Source of the DNA: Ashinkailepas kermadecensis
Lineage: Eukaryota > Arthropoda > Thecostraca > Neolepadidae
Direction of reading: 5' to 3'
NCBI GenBank assembly: GCA_034440615.1
Contig: JAOTOM010003700.1
Span: forward strand, 52,501 to 116,500
DNA: 64,000 nt
The notes under the pieces were generated by a model. The model made no database searches. It was not told where the DNA came from and saw only the letters and a list, made by a program, of their open reading frames with translations. Made by a program: the position numbers and the translations under genes. Below, piece after piece: positions 33,987 through 46,509 of the stretch (position 1 is its first letter; each line of letters starts with the position of its first letter).

Positions 33987-34640
33987 CTAGTTTCCCTGAA
34001 GGACATGTTCATATACTTTGCCTAACACTTGCACCCCCTTCTCGGAGAAGTGCAGGCCATCCCTCTGATAGAGGTCAGATGAGCCATAAAACCTGCACCA
34101 CTTGTCAACAAAAGTCAAACTTAAGTCATTGCAGAGCCTACCTACCCTGGCATTGGCTGCCAGTGCCCTAGAGCTCCACTCAGGGGAGACTCCAGCCCTA
34201 GGCAGAATAGCTCTCACAATAACTCTGCTATTGCTTTGCTTCAGGGTGGCCAGAAGGGCCCTGTAGTCCTGCATCAGCTCCTCACTCCTAGCAGGACCTA
34301 TGTTGTTCACTCCTACCTGCACTATAACTGTACTACACTGGTTTTCACTGGTGGCCTGTGCGACCACCGGGACCAGGTCTCTAACCTTGGCACCAGGCCT
34401 GGTGATGCACCTCCTACCTCTCCGACCTTGACAGAATATCCTATCTAAATGCCGCACACGAGAGTCTCCTGCGACTAGCACTTTCTCCTTGCTGCTTCAC
34501 TATCCTTGCTGCTATCACTATCCTGGGGGCAGTCCTCCAATGCCTGGAACCTATTAGATGTTACTACTCCTGCCTGTTGAGCTGCTTCACTAGGTTGCTT
34601 CCCACTCCTACCGCCTACCACCTTGTAGGTTGGACTGCAT
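33987..34640 (-). pseudogene. LINE ORF1 remnant with SGNH/GDSL-type esterase domain
   Basis: From 34481 the frame reads LVAGDSRVRHLDRIFCQG (block I with GDS), then GAKVRDL, TVIVQVGVNNIG (the GxNN/GTND-type block) and QRDGLHFSEKGVQVLG (DGLHFS, the catalytic Asp-x-x-His block). SGNH esterase domains are known in ORF1 proteins of CR1/L2-type LINEs. Upstream (34482-34640) a second frame adds RSGKQPSEAAQQAG and VTSNRFQALEDCPQDSDSS, joined by a one-base shift. The catalytic residues Ser, Asn, Asp and His all appear conserved. Confidence 0.85.
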
Positions 34641-34662
34641 GCAAGAAGTGCTAATCAGTAAT

Positions 34663-35470
34663 CAAATGTTTTCATCTGTAAAGCAGGTGCTAGGATAGGA
34701 TATCCCAGGTTACGATTCTTAATTTAAGTAACTAAAAAGTATAAGTTAATCTTCTCGCCACAAAAGGTGGTGAGTTTATGACTTCAGGTATTTGTCAATT
34801 GTTGGACTTACTTTTCCAATGGTTTATGAACATGGTTAACATGTTGTCACTGATTTTCTTTGAAAATGATTTCTTTTTCAGTTGACAGGCAAAAGAACAC
34901 CTAAAATGTGACTTTGAGTTGAATAATGATGGCATTTCAATAAACCAAATTGTATTAAATTGCACTTTTGGGTGCAATTTTAATTGTTGGACTTTATTTT
35001 TCCAATGCAATGTTTATGTAGGTGGATAGCATTGTGTGTCCACTCATTTCTTCTGCAAATGCATATTTTTCCGTTGGCAGGCAAAATAACACCAAAAAAC
35101 AGGCTTAGAATTTGATAACATGGCATAAAAACAATGTTCCAGAGAAATAAAAAATGTAGCACAACCTAATCTAATCTTGCATGCTGGAAAGTCAATTCCT
35201 TTAAAAAATGGAAAATTTTCAAATTTCTTCTGAAGAATTTTCAAATAAGAAACCTTACATCGCAGAGCCTAGTTAGCTAGATTAACAGATTAAATTTAAT
35301 CTGTTTTGAAGAAAATAGCACTTTTTTGTTCAAATTGTATACAAAAGATGGGAAGTTTCTTTTCCAGCTGAAGAGAAAAGCCTAGCTTAAACTAACCCCA
35401 TTGTTGCATCATGGGGTAAAACGTGTGTACAACTTGTCTCCTGGATACCTTAAAGTACAATATTACACCA
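34663..35470. repeat. AACCTAACC-family repeat, fourth locus, diverged
   Basis: Two partial units (from about 34790 and 34980) share TCCAATGCAATGTTTATGTA, TGCAAATGCATATTTTTCCG, GGCAAAATAACACCAAAAAA and the closing GTGTACAACTTGTCTCCTGG. The CCTAACC core has decayed to AACCTAATCTAATCTTGC. Confidence 0.72.
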
Positions 35471-36954
35471 AATTGTAAGATCATGTTTCTGAACATGATC
35501 AAGACAATGAGACCATTCATTCCCATTCAAAATGCAACTAAATTATGTTTCTATCTATATTTGTGTGGAAGAACTTTGGTTTCTCTTATCCCGAAGAAAG
35601 AACATTTAGCTCTGCTATATTCTTTTAAGAAAGAAAATTCCTAGGTTAGAATGTTAAGCCTGCAATGACACATCGGGTCTAAAGCATTAAACATTTTCCA
35701 AGCTATCTAGGTTACATTGAGGATTATTTGACATGTTACCATTATTCTTCATTATGCTACCCCACTCAAATACCAATATTTTGGTATTATTTTGCATACC
35801 AACTGGAAAGTGCCTATGCACTTGTGCTGGTAATAAGTGGCTAGGTAGGCCAAATCCCACAACATCTTAATCATATCAAGGAACACGTTTTTACAATATT
35901 TCTGTCTTGAAATGCCATACCTTCAGTAAAATAGTTACAAGCCTACCAACATTTACATTCTGGACACTGCTACACATGGCCATATCCTTGTACCTCGGAA
36001 TGTACCTACTTAGGTACCTATTCACCTAAGTACATACCTAGGTACCTACCTACACAGGAGCATCAACCCACCTTTCTGCATTATTGTTATCCAGTTTGAC
36101 GAGTTTGGGACATCCGACCTCCACAAGCACTGGCTCCCGGTAAATATTTGAAATGCTCATGATCCTCATGTTTGTTCTTGGTGTGCTTGTGGATGTTCTG
36201 CTCGACTCCTGAACACGAACACCCTTTCTGGCCACGAAACGCTTCCCCTCATTATTCTTTTTCCGGCTTGCAGCCTTCTCCTGTCATTCTCTTAACCTTT
36301 TGTTGGCTTTCATCTTCTACAAATAGTCCACGCCTGGATATCTAACTAGGCACCTAACTCGGAAGTGACAATATTAATTAGGGCAGCTCAGCAATCAATT
36401 CACAAAACACGACATTAATTCACCACCGCGGTTGGGCACAATTACCCGTAAACCAATTTTAGAACGAACGACTAACAAGTCACCAAGAGTTGCCTGATTT
36501 CCAATTCCATATTTATAACTAGATTTCTAGGCGACGACCACGACAACCATTTGGTCTACGCCTCGTCCGCGCTTTTGGCGACCACGGTATGCCATTGGTT
36601 TAGCATTGTGGTTGTCGGGAAAGCGCCGTCCTGTGCCAGCGGGAGGTTCTAGTACAAACATGGTAGGCAAAAGGGACGGAATATTTGGTAGAATTCGCGG
36701 TACGGTCATAGTATACTCTTCATCTGGGAAAAGATCAGTGCTGCTAAATACAAATTACTGAAATATCGACGAATTGTGCACTTTATAGCTAAAATCTTGA
36801 CGGACGTATCAAAGCAAAATTCTGGTTTCGGTCGCCCCCGAAGCCTGGTGAGCCAGCATCTGGTCGCCGACGCTATCGCTAGGACGGCGCCTTTTTAGCC
36901 CTGGCTTTGCTATAGTGTTCCAAAATTATACTTATAATTTTACAAAATTACAAA
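35471..36954. other. Intron B-C: no recognisable feature
   Basis: Unrecognised sequence. A short TACCTAGGTACCTACCTA repeat lies around 36005-36055. The piece near 36855 echoes 27689. Confidence 0.5.
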
Positions 36955-37325
36955 ATTATGCAAAAGTATACACAGTCAACACAAGTATACACAGTCTTCA
37001 CAAATATACATAGCCGACACAAGCATACACAGTCTATACAAGTATACACAGTGTACACAAGTATGCACAGTGTACACAAGTATACAAAGTATACACAGGT
37101 ATACACAGTCTGCACAAGTATACAGTCTGCACAAGCATGCATAGTCTACACAAGCATACGCAGTCTGCACAAATCTACACAGTCGACGCAAGTATACACA
37201 ATCTACACAAGTACAGACGGATTGCACAAGTATGCACAGTCTACGCAACAGTCTACACAAGCATACACAGTCTGTGCAGGTATACACAGTCTACACAAGC
37301 ATACACAGTCTACACAATGATAAGA
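36955..37325. repeat. ACACAGTCT minisatellite, second locus
   Basis: About 18 units of ~20 bp (ATACACAGTCTACACAAGC and close variants), the same sequence as 9086-9180 some 28 kb away. It lies 340 nt upstream of exon C. Confidence 0.93.
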
Positions 37326-37664
37326 CAGCATACAGCAAGTGCAAATACCTGAGTGCTGACTTAGGCTCCTGATCTTCCCATGATCAAACGCCGGACTCTC
37401 CATAGCGTCCCACGCTGACAATGACGCCACCGTAACGTGACAAAACAGCGTCAGACAATCCAGTGTATGGTATGGTATTGTATGGTATCGAAATCCAGTG
37501 TATCGCATCCGCATCCGCATCCAGCGTCAGAATGTCACGTCAATGATGACGTCACACTGCCGACATGGCCTCGCCGACTAACAAACACGCAGTCGCAGCA
37601 CCCGCCGACGCGGCGTCAGCCCGGCGTGACGTCGTCCGTCCAGTGTGACGTCATCCGCCGGCAG
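37326..37664. other. Intron B-C, acceptor-side 340 nt
   Basis: This G+C-richer stretch holds two TGACGTCA palindromes (37547-37554, 37646-37653) and further TGACGT half-matches, a GCATCC triplet near 37506, and the exon C acceptor CCGCCGGCAG. Confidence 0.6.
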
Positions 37665-37819
37665 GTTCGGCCGGAAGCCGGCAGCGCTGCTGGCGTTCCT
37701 GTTGCTCGGCATCTCTGGCTCGGCGGCGGCGTTCTCCCCCAACTTCGGCACGTTCGCCGCCATGCGCTTCCTCACCGGCATGGGCGGCATAGCCACCTTC
37801 ATGCTGACCTTCTTGCTGT
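37665..37819 (+). CDS. SLC22 exon C: TM3 and TM4
   Basis: The acceptor CCGGCAG at 37664 precedes G-TTC-GGC-CGG-AAG. The first base completes the Arg codon of exon B, so GYISDR joins FGRKPA across the 29.6 kb intron. Then come LLAFLLLGISGSAAAF (TM3) and FAAMRFLTGMGGIATFML (TM4). The exon ends after T at TGCTGT|GTGAGT, phase 1. Third codon positions are almost all G or C. Two copies of the CRE-type palindrome TGACGTCA lie 11 and 110 nt upstream of the exon, and a 58/61-bp array begins some 60-90 nt after the donor. Confidence 0.94.
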
Positions 37820-37879
37820 GTGAGTAGCGCCTGCCGACACCGGCGAACTCCACTGGTGGGCGAACACTCGCAGTTGGCG

Positions 37880-39900
37880 AGAGAGACCGACATTTCCGCC
37901 TGTGTCACTGTGGTGTAATGGTCCGTGTTTGATGTGTTTGTGAGAGACCGACACGTCTGCCTGTGTTGTGGTGTAATGGTCCGTGTTTGATGTGCTGATG
38001 AGAGACCGACACTTCCGCCTGTGTCACTGTGGTGTAATGGTCCGTCTTTGATGTGTTGGTGAGAGACCGACACGTCTACCTGGGTTGTGGTGTAATCGTC
38101 CGTGTTTGATGTGTTGGTGAGAGACCGACACGTCTGCCTATGTTGTGGTGTAATGGTCCGTGTTTGATGTGCTGGTGAGAGACCGACACTTCCGCCTGTG
38201 TCACTGTGGTGTAATGGTCCGTGTTTGATGTGCTGGTGAGAGATCGACACGTCTAGCTGGGTTGTGGTATAATGGTCCGTGTTTGATGTGTTGGTGAGAG
38301 ACCGATACGTCTGTCTGTGTTGTGGTGTACTGGTCCGTGTTTGATGTGTTGGTGAGAGACCGAGACGTCTGCCTGTGTTGTGGTGTAATGGTCCATGTTT
38401 GATGTGTTGGTGAGAGACTGACACGTCTGCCTGTGTTGTGGTGTAATGGTCCGTGTTTGATGTGCTGGTGAGAGACCGACACTTCCGCCTGTGTCACTGT
38501 GGTGTAATGGTCCGTTTTTTATGTGTTGGTGAGAGACCGACACTTCCGCCTGTGTCACTGTGGTGCAGTGGTCCGTGTTTGATGTGTTGGTGAGAGACCG
38601 ACACTTCCGCCTGTGCCACTGTGGTGCAGTGGTCCGTGTTTGATGTGTTGGTGAGAGACCGACACGTCTACCTGGGTTGTGGTGTAATGGTCTGTGTTCT
38701 ATGTGTTGGTGAGAAACCGACACTTCCGCCTGTGGTGTGGTGTAATGGTCCGTGTTTGATGTGCTGGAGAGATACCGACACGTCTACCTGAGTTGTGGTG
38801 TAATGGTCCGTGTTTGATGTGTTGGTGAGAGACCGACACTTCCGCCTGCGTTGTGGTGTAATGGTCCGTGTTTGATGTGCCGGTGAGATACCGACACTTC
38901 CGCCTGTGCCACCGTGGTGTAATGGTCCGTGTTTGATGTGTTGGTGAGAGACCAACACGTTTGCCTGTGTTGTGTTGTGTGGTCCGTGTTTCATATGTTG
39001 ATGGGAGACCGACACCTCTGCCTGTGTTGTGGTGTAATGGTCCGTGTTTGATGTGCTGGTGAGAGATTAACACGTCTACCTGTGTTGTGGTGTAATGGTC
39101 CGTGTTTGATGTGTTGGTAAGAGACCGACAGGTCTGCCTGTGTTGTGGTGTAATGGCCCGTGTTTGATGTGCTGGTGAGAGATTAACACGTCTGCCTGAA
39201 TCTGATGTAATGGTCCGTGTTTGATGTGCTGGTGAGAGACCGACACGTCTGCCTGTGTTGTGGTGTAATGGTCCGTGTTTGATGTGCTGGTGAAAGACCG
39301 ACACGTCTGCCTGTGTTGTGGTGTAATGGTCCGTGTTTCATATGTTGATGCGAGACCGACACCTATGCCTGTGTTGTGGTGTAATGGTCCGTGGTTGTCG
39401 CGTTGGTGAGATATCTACACTTCTGTTGTGGTTAGTGGTCGTTTGTTGTTTTGGTGAGATATCTACACGTCTACCTGTGTTGTGGTATAGTGGTCCGTGT
39501 TTGTGTGCTGTTAGAGACGGTCTTTGTTGTGGTGTAATGGTCGTGTTTGATATGCTGAGAGACCGACACTTCTGCCTGTGTCACTGTGGTGTAATGGTCC
39601 GTGTTTGATGTACTGGTGAGAGACCGACACGTCTGCCTGTGTTGTGGTGTAATGGTCCGTGCTTCATATGTTGATGCGAGACCGACACCTCTGCCTGTGT
39701 TGTGGTGTAATGGTCCGTGGTTGTCGTGTTGGTGAGAGATCTAAACGTCTGCCTGTGTTGTGGTGTAATGGTCCGTGTTTGATATGCTGGTGAGAGATCT
39801 ACACGTCTGCCTGTGTTGTGGTGTAATGGTCCGTGTTTGATATGCTGGTGAGAGACCGACACCTCTGCCTGTGTTGTGGTGTAGTGGTCTGTGATGGTTA
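37880..39900. repeat. Mixed 58-bp/61-bp array after exon C
   Basis: About 34 units share GGTGAGAGACCGACAC and GTGGTGTAATGGTCCGTGTT. Two unit types are interspersed: a 61-bp type with TTCCGCCTGTGTCACT and a 58-bp type with GTCTGCCTGTGTT. The array starts within 60-90 nt of the exon C donor. Copies near 39360-39560 are shorter and more diverged. Long minus-strand frames through it are repeat artefacts. Confidence 0.95.
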
Positions 39901-40575
39901 ACACTATTGAGCGACCCATCCCTGATACGGTTGCACTACTTTCGGCGGAGTATCAGTAGGTCAGGTGTAAAGTGGAAGATCCAGGCCAACAGGGTCATGA
40001 TCCCCCACCGCTGAAGATGGCCAAATGTGGGGAAAATGTTCATCATTCACGATCTGAGAAGTAACTAGATACCTTTCAGGTCTAAGGCATTGTTTTAAGC
40101 TCAAAGTCAGGTCCTAAGATATCGAAATCCAACAAGTTATTTGGTATTGGCAGTACTTTGTATATTTTGCTCTCATGTCCCTCCCCAGCTGATTCAAAAC
40201 CCGATAGCTGGACTCCCTTCTGCCCCTGTGCCATCGTGTTATTGTCGATGCCGGGATGGTCTTAGCTTATATCAGTCTACTGCCGTGGTAATACCTTCTT
40301 CTTTCACCCTTTGTTGTTTTAGCGCATAAGTTTTAGTGAACATGTTGAGTAGATAGAGAATAAATAGGAAAATGTAACTGAAGCTCATGATACCTCAATT
40401 CAAAAAACAATCAGAACCAAATAGGAGGTATATTTCGCCAACTGGGGCTTTTCAACTGTGACACTTTTAAACGGGCAAAAACAGTTTATGTCAGTACTCC
40501 TACACGTGACATCTTTCTCAGTGATTTAGTGCTCTGAGTTCTGTTCTGTCTCTCCAAATCGTCAGCACCGTTTAT
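39901..40575. other. Intron C-D: no recognisable feature
   Basis: Unique-looking intron sequence between two arrays, with nothing coding seen. Confidence 0.5.
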
Positions 40576-41490
40576 CGAACACCAGATACCACACCCATTC
40601 GTGTGGTATCTGGTGACAATGCTACGCCTACATGTGCAACAATTGCTACACCTATTGGTGTAATATCTGGTGATTATTACAGCTATGTGTACAACAATTT
40701 CTACACCTATTGATATAATAGGCCACACTTATTGATATAGTAGTTTATACTTATTGATATGATAGGTCACACCTACTGATATCATAGGTCACACTTACTG
40801 ATAGCATATATCACACTTATGGGTATCATGGGTCACACTTACCGATGTCACAGGTCACGCGTATTGTTGTCATACGTCACACTAATTGATATCATAGGTC
40901 ACACTTATTGATACCATAGATCACACCTATTAATAGCATAGGTCACACTTATTGATATAGGTCACAATTAGTGACATCACAGGTCAAATGTATTGATAGT
41001 AAGCATATAGGTGTAATATCTGCTGATTGTTACACCTATGTGTGCAATAACTGCTACAACTATTGGTGTAATATTTGGTGATTGTTACACATACATGGGC
41101 AACTACTGCTACACATACTGGTGTAATATCCGGTGATTGCTACACCTATATGTGCAACAATTTCTACTCATATTGGTGTAATATTTGGTGATTGTTGCAG
41201 CTATATGTGCAACAATAGCTACACTTTTGATGTCATAGGTCACACTTATTGACATCATGGGCACACTTATTGATATCATAGGTGACACATATTGATACCA
41301 TAGGTCAAACGTATTGATGTCATATGTCACACTTATTGATATGATAGGTCACACTTATTGATATCACAGGTCACGTTTGTTGATATCATAAGTCACACTT
41401 ATTGATATCATGGATCATGGTCCCACTTATGGGCATCACAGGTCATGTTTATTGATATTATGCCCATAGGTTTAATGCCTAATGAGTGTT
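40576..41490. repeat. Composite array: TTGATATCATAGGTCACAC and GGTGTAATATCTGGTGATT units
   Basis: Two alternating families are present. A ~26-bp unit (CACACTTATTGATATCATAG + GT) occurs at 40720-41010 and 41225-41470. A ~55-bp unit (ACACCTATTGGTGTAATATC, TGGTGATTGTTACACCTATG) occurs at 40635-40715 and 41010-41220. The first copy forms a perfect hairpin at 40580-40615. An A-B-A-B order suggests block duplication. Confidence 0.88.
40580..40615. other. Perfect hairpin at array start, 15-bp stem
   Basis: CACCAGATACCACAC, loop CCATTC, then the exact reverse complement. Confidence 0.85.
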
Positions 41491-41818
41491 GAATGGTGCT
41501 GACGATGCGCAAATAGAGAGACGGAACATTGCTGCAGCAGTTAGTTCATTGCTAAAGATGTCACGTGGCACCAATATGCATATTTAAAAGATTATGAAAA
41601 CGTTCATGTAAAAGATGAGCGATGCGAAGTCGAAAGAAATGATAGCGTTAGTATGCAGGAAGTATACATATAATATTCCTATCAATATATAAATATATGG
41701 GAAATATAACTTGTCGTTTCCACGGTGGCTGTTGCGACATCCACTACGGTACATTCTGCACCCATGTAAGTGTCTGAGGTGTCTTGTACGCACTGACGAG
41801 ATCGCACGCGCTCACCAG

Positions 41819-41987
41819 GCGTGGAAATGGTAAGCAACGACTTGCGAACTTTCTGCGGGTTCGCCATTGAACTCTTCTTCTCGTTCGGAGAGGGCATGGT
41901 CGGTGTGCTCGCCATCTTCGTGAAGGACTGGTGGAAGCTGCAGCTGATTGTCTCCACTCCCATCTTCATCTTCCTCGTCTACTGGAC
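41819..41987 (+). CDS. SLC22 exon D: TM5 and TM6
   Basis: The acceptor CTCACCAG at 41818 precedes GC-GTG-GAA-ATG. The first two bases complete the Cys codon opened in exon C (TFLLC/VEMVSND). The product continues LRTFCGFAIELFFSFGEG (TM5) and KLQLIVSTPIFIFLVYW (TM6). The donor is GGAC|GTGAGT, leaving phase 2. Hydrophobicity and the VEMVS..R...G pattern fit the SLC22 fold. This is one of two exon flanks in the gene without an obvious adjacent minisatellite on the 3' side. Confidence 0.93.
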
Positions 41988-43203
41988 GTGAGTGGCGAAG
42001 TAGCCAGGTGGACCGCGTGTGGCGGCGCGGTGTGTGCGCTTTGTGGGCCCACGTCATGTGTTGCGTCGTTTGTTCATTAGCGGAAGCAGGTGGTGGTGAT
42101 GCACGCGATTAGAAGCGTGCATTAGTTCAGACCACAGGCGCACCAACACCGACGTGTCGGCCTGTCGGCCCGGATACACTTGCGGTTATTGAGCTTTGAA
42201 CTTCGGGTCGTTGCACCTAAGGTGGATACCGCTAACTTTCTACCACTATGCTATGCCTAGGAACACCATGTTTATGTTTGGTTCCGTTGGTGGAACGGGT
42301 CTGGGTAACAGGCCGCTTCTTGAATATTTTGTCGCCTGCCACCTTCAGTTGGTTCAGGGAAGATGCTTATGGACTTGCCCCAACCGTCTTTATATGTCCC
42401 AACCGGGATGTTAGGAATACTTGTACTGTCGTCCTCGTCAAGCATGTTGGATGGAGCGCAGCGAATCGCACAGCAGCTTCCTCAACGGTCGTCCGGTGTT
42501 TTGGGCCTGGCATCGCATGGATTGATGCATATATCTGCCGAGCCGCATCTGTCGGAGGTGTGGTGCTGGTGAGACTGGAACCCGAGCCCCTGGACCAGAA
42601 ATGTGACGTCTCTTAACACGGCAGTCACTGGGGTGTTTGCACTCACACGAGTCACTTGGGAGGGCTTCCACCATTGTATCTTCGCAACCAATGAACCGAT
42701 TACGCCGATTCAAACGGCATTTGATAGCCCCGTAACTTTAATCGAGCTAAGACATTGTTTTGTTTTGCCTAGAGGTCACTGGTGAGGTCACAGGTCATGT
42801 GAAGTAAAAAGGTTTGTCTGTTTTCGACAGGTCGCATTTTTTATCGCGCAACCAAGGGCATTAGGATAATATATAATATCAGCTGTGGTTGAATGTATGC
42901 GGTGTGTACTTAAACCTGTTCATGTAAACACTTTCTGGCCTCGAGTCAAGTAAGGTCACCTGAGGGGAGGAGCTCAAATTGTCGTTTTGATACAGCATGC
43001 AATGTAATTATTTGTCTAGGACAAGTTTTCGGAGGAATCTTGACAAAAAAACTGTCATTAATATATGCTATGAACTTTTACCCATCGGTATAATCTGGCA
43101 TGACGCCATGAGGTCGCAGGTCAAGTGAAGTGGAAAAATTTGACTGACCCCATGAGTACACATTTTACTGTAAACAAGGAAATTATAATAATTTAGGTAT
43201 TGG
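41988..43203. other. Intron D-E, first part: no recognisable feature
   Basis: No exon-like frame with family likeness. Between 42770 and 43200 there are AGGTCA-containing pieces (AGGTCACAGGTCATGTGAAG) like those of other repeats in the window. Confidence 0.5.
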
Positions 43204-43207
43204 TTAA

Positions 43208-44021
43208 CCCGCGCCGTCTCGGGGGGTTGATAGCCACCCCCCCCTAAGGTTTTCCGCAGATTGTGAAAGAACGGCGCGCGACAGCGCGCCGAAATTTGGC
43301 ATACCTTTTTCGACATCAATTTGGAATATTGTGTCGGTATTTTGATGTCAGGTCATCTAGGGTCATCGAGTTAGAGAAAGTCAAGTGAGGTCACCTTCAG
43401 AAAAGTTCAACCATTCGTCACGCTTTAACGGATGAAGATATTTTAATGAAACTTTCAGCGTTTGCTCATCTTTAGGGAAGAAACAAAACGCAGCAGAGTA
43501 ATTTTTGATTTTTTCTCTCCTAGTTTTGTATTACTTATTAGTTTTGCATATTTGCCCATTAGGGCTAAAATCGAAGATTCTGGCTCAAGTAAGCATTTTT
43601 TATGAGTGCAAGTTGAATTCGAACAACGTGTTTCGGTGCGCTCTATCCATTAGAAAAATAAAAATTAAAGATAATTTAAATCTCAAAGTTTTGAAATAAA
43701 AACGTTTTCGGTGGGCAAAATTTGTCTGGCCATGTTCGATTTCGCCTTCCTTTTCTGATTCCACATAATTTGTATTCTTCAAATCTCCCCCAAAATGAAC
43801 TCCCCAGAGCCAAAAACATGATGTAAGTTGTGAAAACCTAGGCCCCCTAGTGACGTCACTTTTGGGGGGTACAATTTTGGGGGTGGTGTCTGGTCCTTCT
43901 CGTCGAGCGCTTTCCGATGACACCTCTTTCGTTTTCGTGCGACGCTTAGTTTGGAGATTAGATGGGGGAGTGTATCACCCCCCCCGAGACGGGGTGTGAG
44001 GATATCACGGGAAAGAAAGGG
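43208..44021. mobile_element. TTAA-target DNA element with CCC..GGG ends, 814 bp
   Basis: It lies between TTAA sites (43204-43207, 44022-44025), starts CCCGCGCCGTCTCGGGGGG and ends with CCCCCCGAGACGG shortly before GGG. CCC..GGG termini and TTAA duplication are the piggyBac pattern. There is no transposase. A TGACGTCA lies at 43851-43858. Related, more diverged sequence occurs at about 48480-48853, and a similar end at 19155-19191. Confidence 0.78.
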
Positions 44022-44160
44022 TTAAAGTATGCGCTATATGCAGATGATTATATCATCTTAACTTGGAGCCTTTGGTCCAGTGTTCAGCGAGTTATATGTT
44101 TATATGCTGCATTTCTACGAGAAGGTTGAAAAGCGGATCTACACTTCATACCATAAGGTA

Positions 44161-45075
<915 letters not shown>

Positions 45076-46328
45076 TGTTCTGTCGTATCCAGTATGTCCC
45101 ACTTCACTTCACAGTATGAGCGGTCACGCGGTAGACACCGACCTCTCTACAAAAATCACAACTGGATTGCCCTGCCAATGTTGGATCGCGTCGGATGACA
45201 AGCAACTTTTTCAGGCGGGAATATCAGAAGCTGCAATTAAGTGTGTGATGTCATTAAAACATGACCTGACATTGTACCTCAACAAGGATTATGTTTACTT
45301 GACCTATGATGACCTCACAGGTAAGGATGCCTTTGGTAACCGATATGTCGATATTTTAATCACTGGAATATCTTTTCGAGCCCTAGGCGGTCATTTCATT
45401 TGCATGAGATGAATAACATAAAAAGACATCTGGATGACGTAATTGAGGTTACACGGTAACAACGTGACTTCTGGTGCATCAACTGGACCTGCATTAATCC
45501 GTCAGTATAAATTGGTTCGAGTGTATCTTTGAACAACGAGCAACCGGTTAAGACGTAAAAAACGCCTACGAACGACTTTTTGACGTCATTAGAAGGTAAC
45601 CTAAGATGACTATGAGGTAAAGTTTTCCACACAACGTACCCTAGATGTTCATTTGAAGGTACTGCAAGTCTCAAGCTTCTGCCTCTATTGGTTTGGCTGT
45701 TATGGCAGATAATCCAAAAGGTGGCAACTCCCTCCACCCAGCAACTCGCGGGTTGACACGACTAACGGAAATCTGGTCCTCCTCTGAAGCAGAGAGCGGT
45801 GCGCGGTAGCGGGCGGCCAAGCCCACACATACTTTCCGACGCCAAGTTAGCGTACTTTGAAAACTATTTTAGGGTCAGGTCATTCAATCTAGGTCACTGC
45901 TGAGTGTGGTCGGCAGCACCTGATGTCGTTCATGCTCGCCTCGGGTGATTACCGTTTTATGTTTTTTCATCATGCTTTACAGTCGGCTCCAGATTTATCC
46001 AATATATACAACTGCAACTGCATTTCATGTCTTCTGCAACTGAATAGCGGTTCACATCCACAGTTATTGGTGTTCTCCTTCCGGCCAGCTGGCTTGACCT
46101 TGGCTGAACACGGAGACGCCACTGGCCAAAACGTTGTGACACAACCTCCTGACCACACATGATGAGAACAATAACTAGTGCGAATATCATCACAACCGAC
46201 GATAAATGTACGCTCATCATCACTAACACCGCACGCACCAACAACAGCTCATCACGGATATGCAGGCAGGCCGTTGGTCACCTGCGTCCTGAATGCCGCA
46301 TTTGTCCAGCGCCCAATATCGCCCACAG
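45076..46328. other. Intron D-E, second part: no recognisable feature
   Basis: No gene is seen. A TGACGTCA lies at 45581-45588, with several TGACCT half-sites at 45260-45320. The exon E acceptor closes the region. Confidence 0.5.
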
Positions 46329-46458
46329 ATTCGTGCCGGAGTCTGCTCGGTGGCTGGCGGCACAGGGACGCCACAACGAGGCGGAGAAAATCCTCCGCCA
46401 CGCTGCCAAGGCTAACGGCCGGGCCTTTCCCGAACACCTGCTGCTGCTGCAGGACAAG
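46329..46458 (+). CDS. SLC22 exon E: cytoplasmic loop after TM6
   Basis: The acceptor GCCCACAG at 46328 precedes A-TTC-GTG-CCG-GAG. The A completes a Thr codon, giving Y-W-T-F-V-P-E-S-A-R-W-L, the well-known SLC22 motif where the long intracellular loop starts. The rest (QGRHNEAEKILRHAAKAN, then AFPEHLLLLQDK) is a charged amphipathic stretch, as expected for the loop. The donor ACAAG|GTAGGC leaves phase 0. A 61-bp GC-rich array fills nearly all of the following 1.1 kb intron. Confidence 0.93.
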
Positions 46459-46509
46459 GTAGGCGTCGCTCGTCTTCAGGTGCACACCTCGCTGGTGCGT
46501 GACACTACT

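Larger units (their letters stand above)
31095..34654 (-). mobile_element. CR1-like LINE, second full insertion, with ORF1 and ORF2 remnants
   Basis: It is flanked by the 8-bp duplication TCAGTAAT (31087-31094, 34655-34662). On the minus strand it reads ORF1 with an SGNH domain, endonuclease, RT and a short 3' UTR, ending in the same TTATGACTTTATGAC-type tail. It is closely similar to the copy at 21995-25192 but starts further 5'. The 3' UTR lacks some 700 bp found in the other copies: CCCAAGTTCCT jumps straight to GTTCCTGACCATG, probably by recombination at GTTCCT. It is dead through frameshifts and a stop. Confidence 0.9.

Noticed and set aside
37651..39919. Minus-strand frames with SHQHIKHGPLHH-like repeats
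   Set aside because: Translation of the 58/61-bp array opposite to the transporter gene.
45105..45412. Possible exon after the microsatellite
   Set aside because: The frame lacks SLC22 likeness, and exons D and E already join in phase without it.
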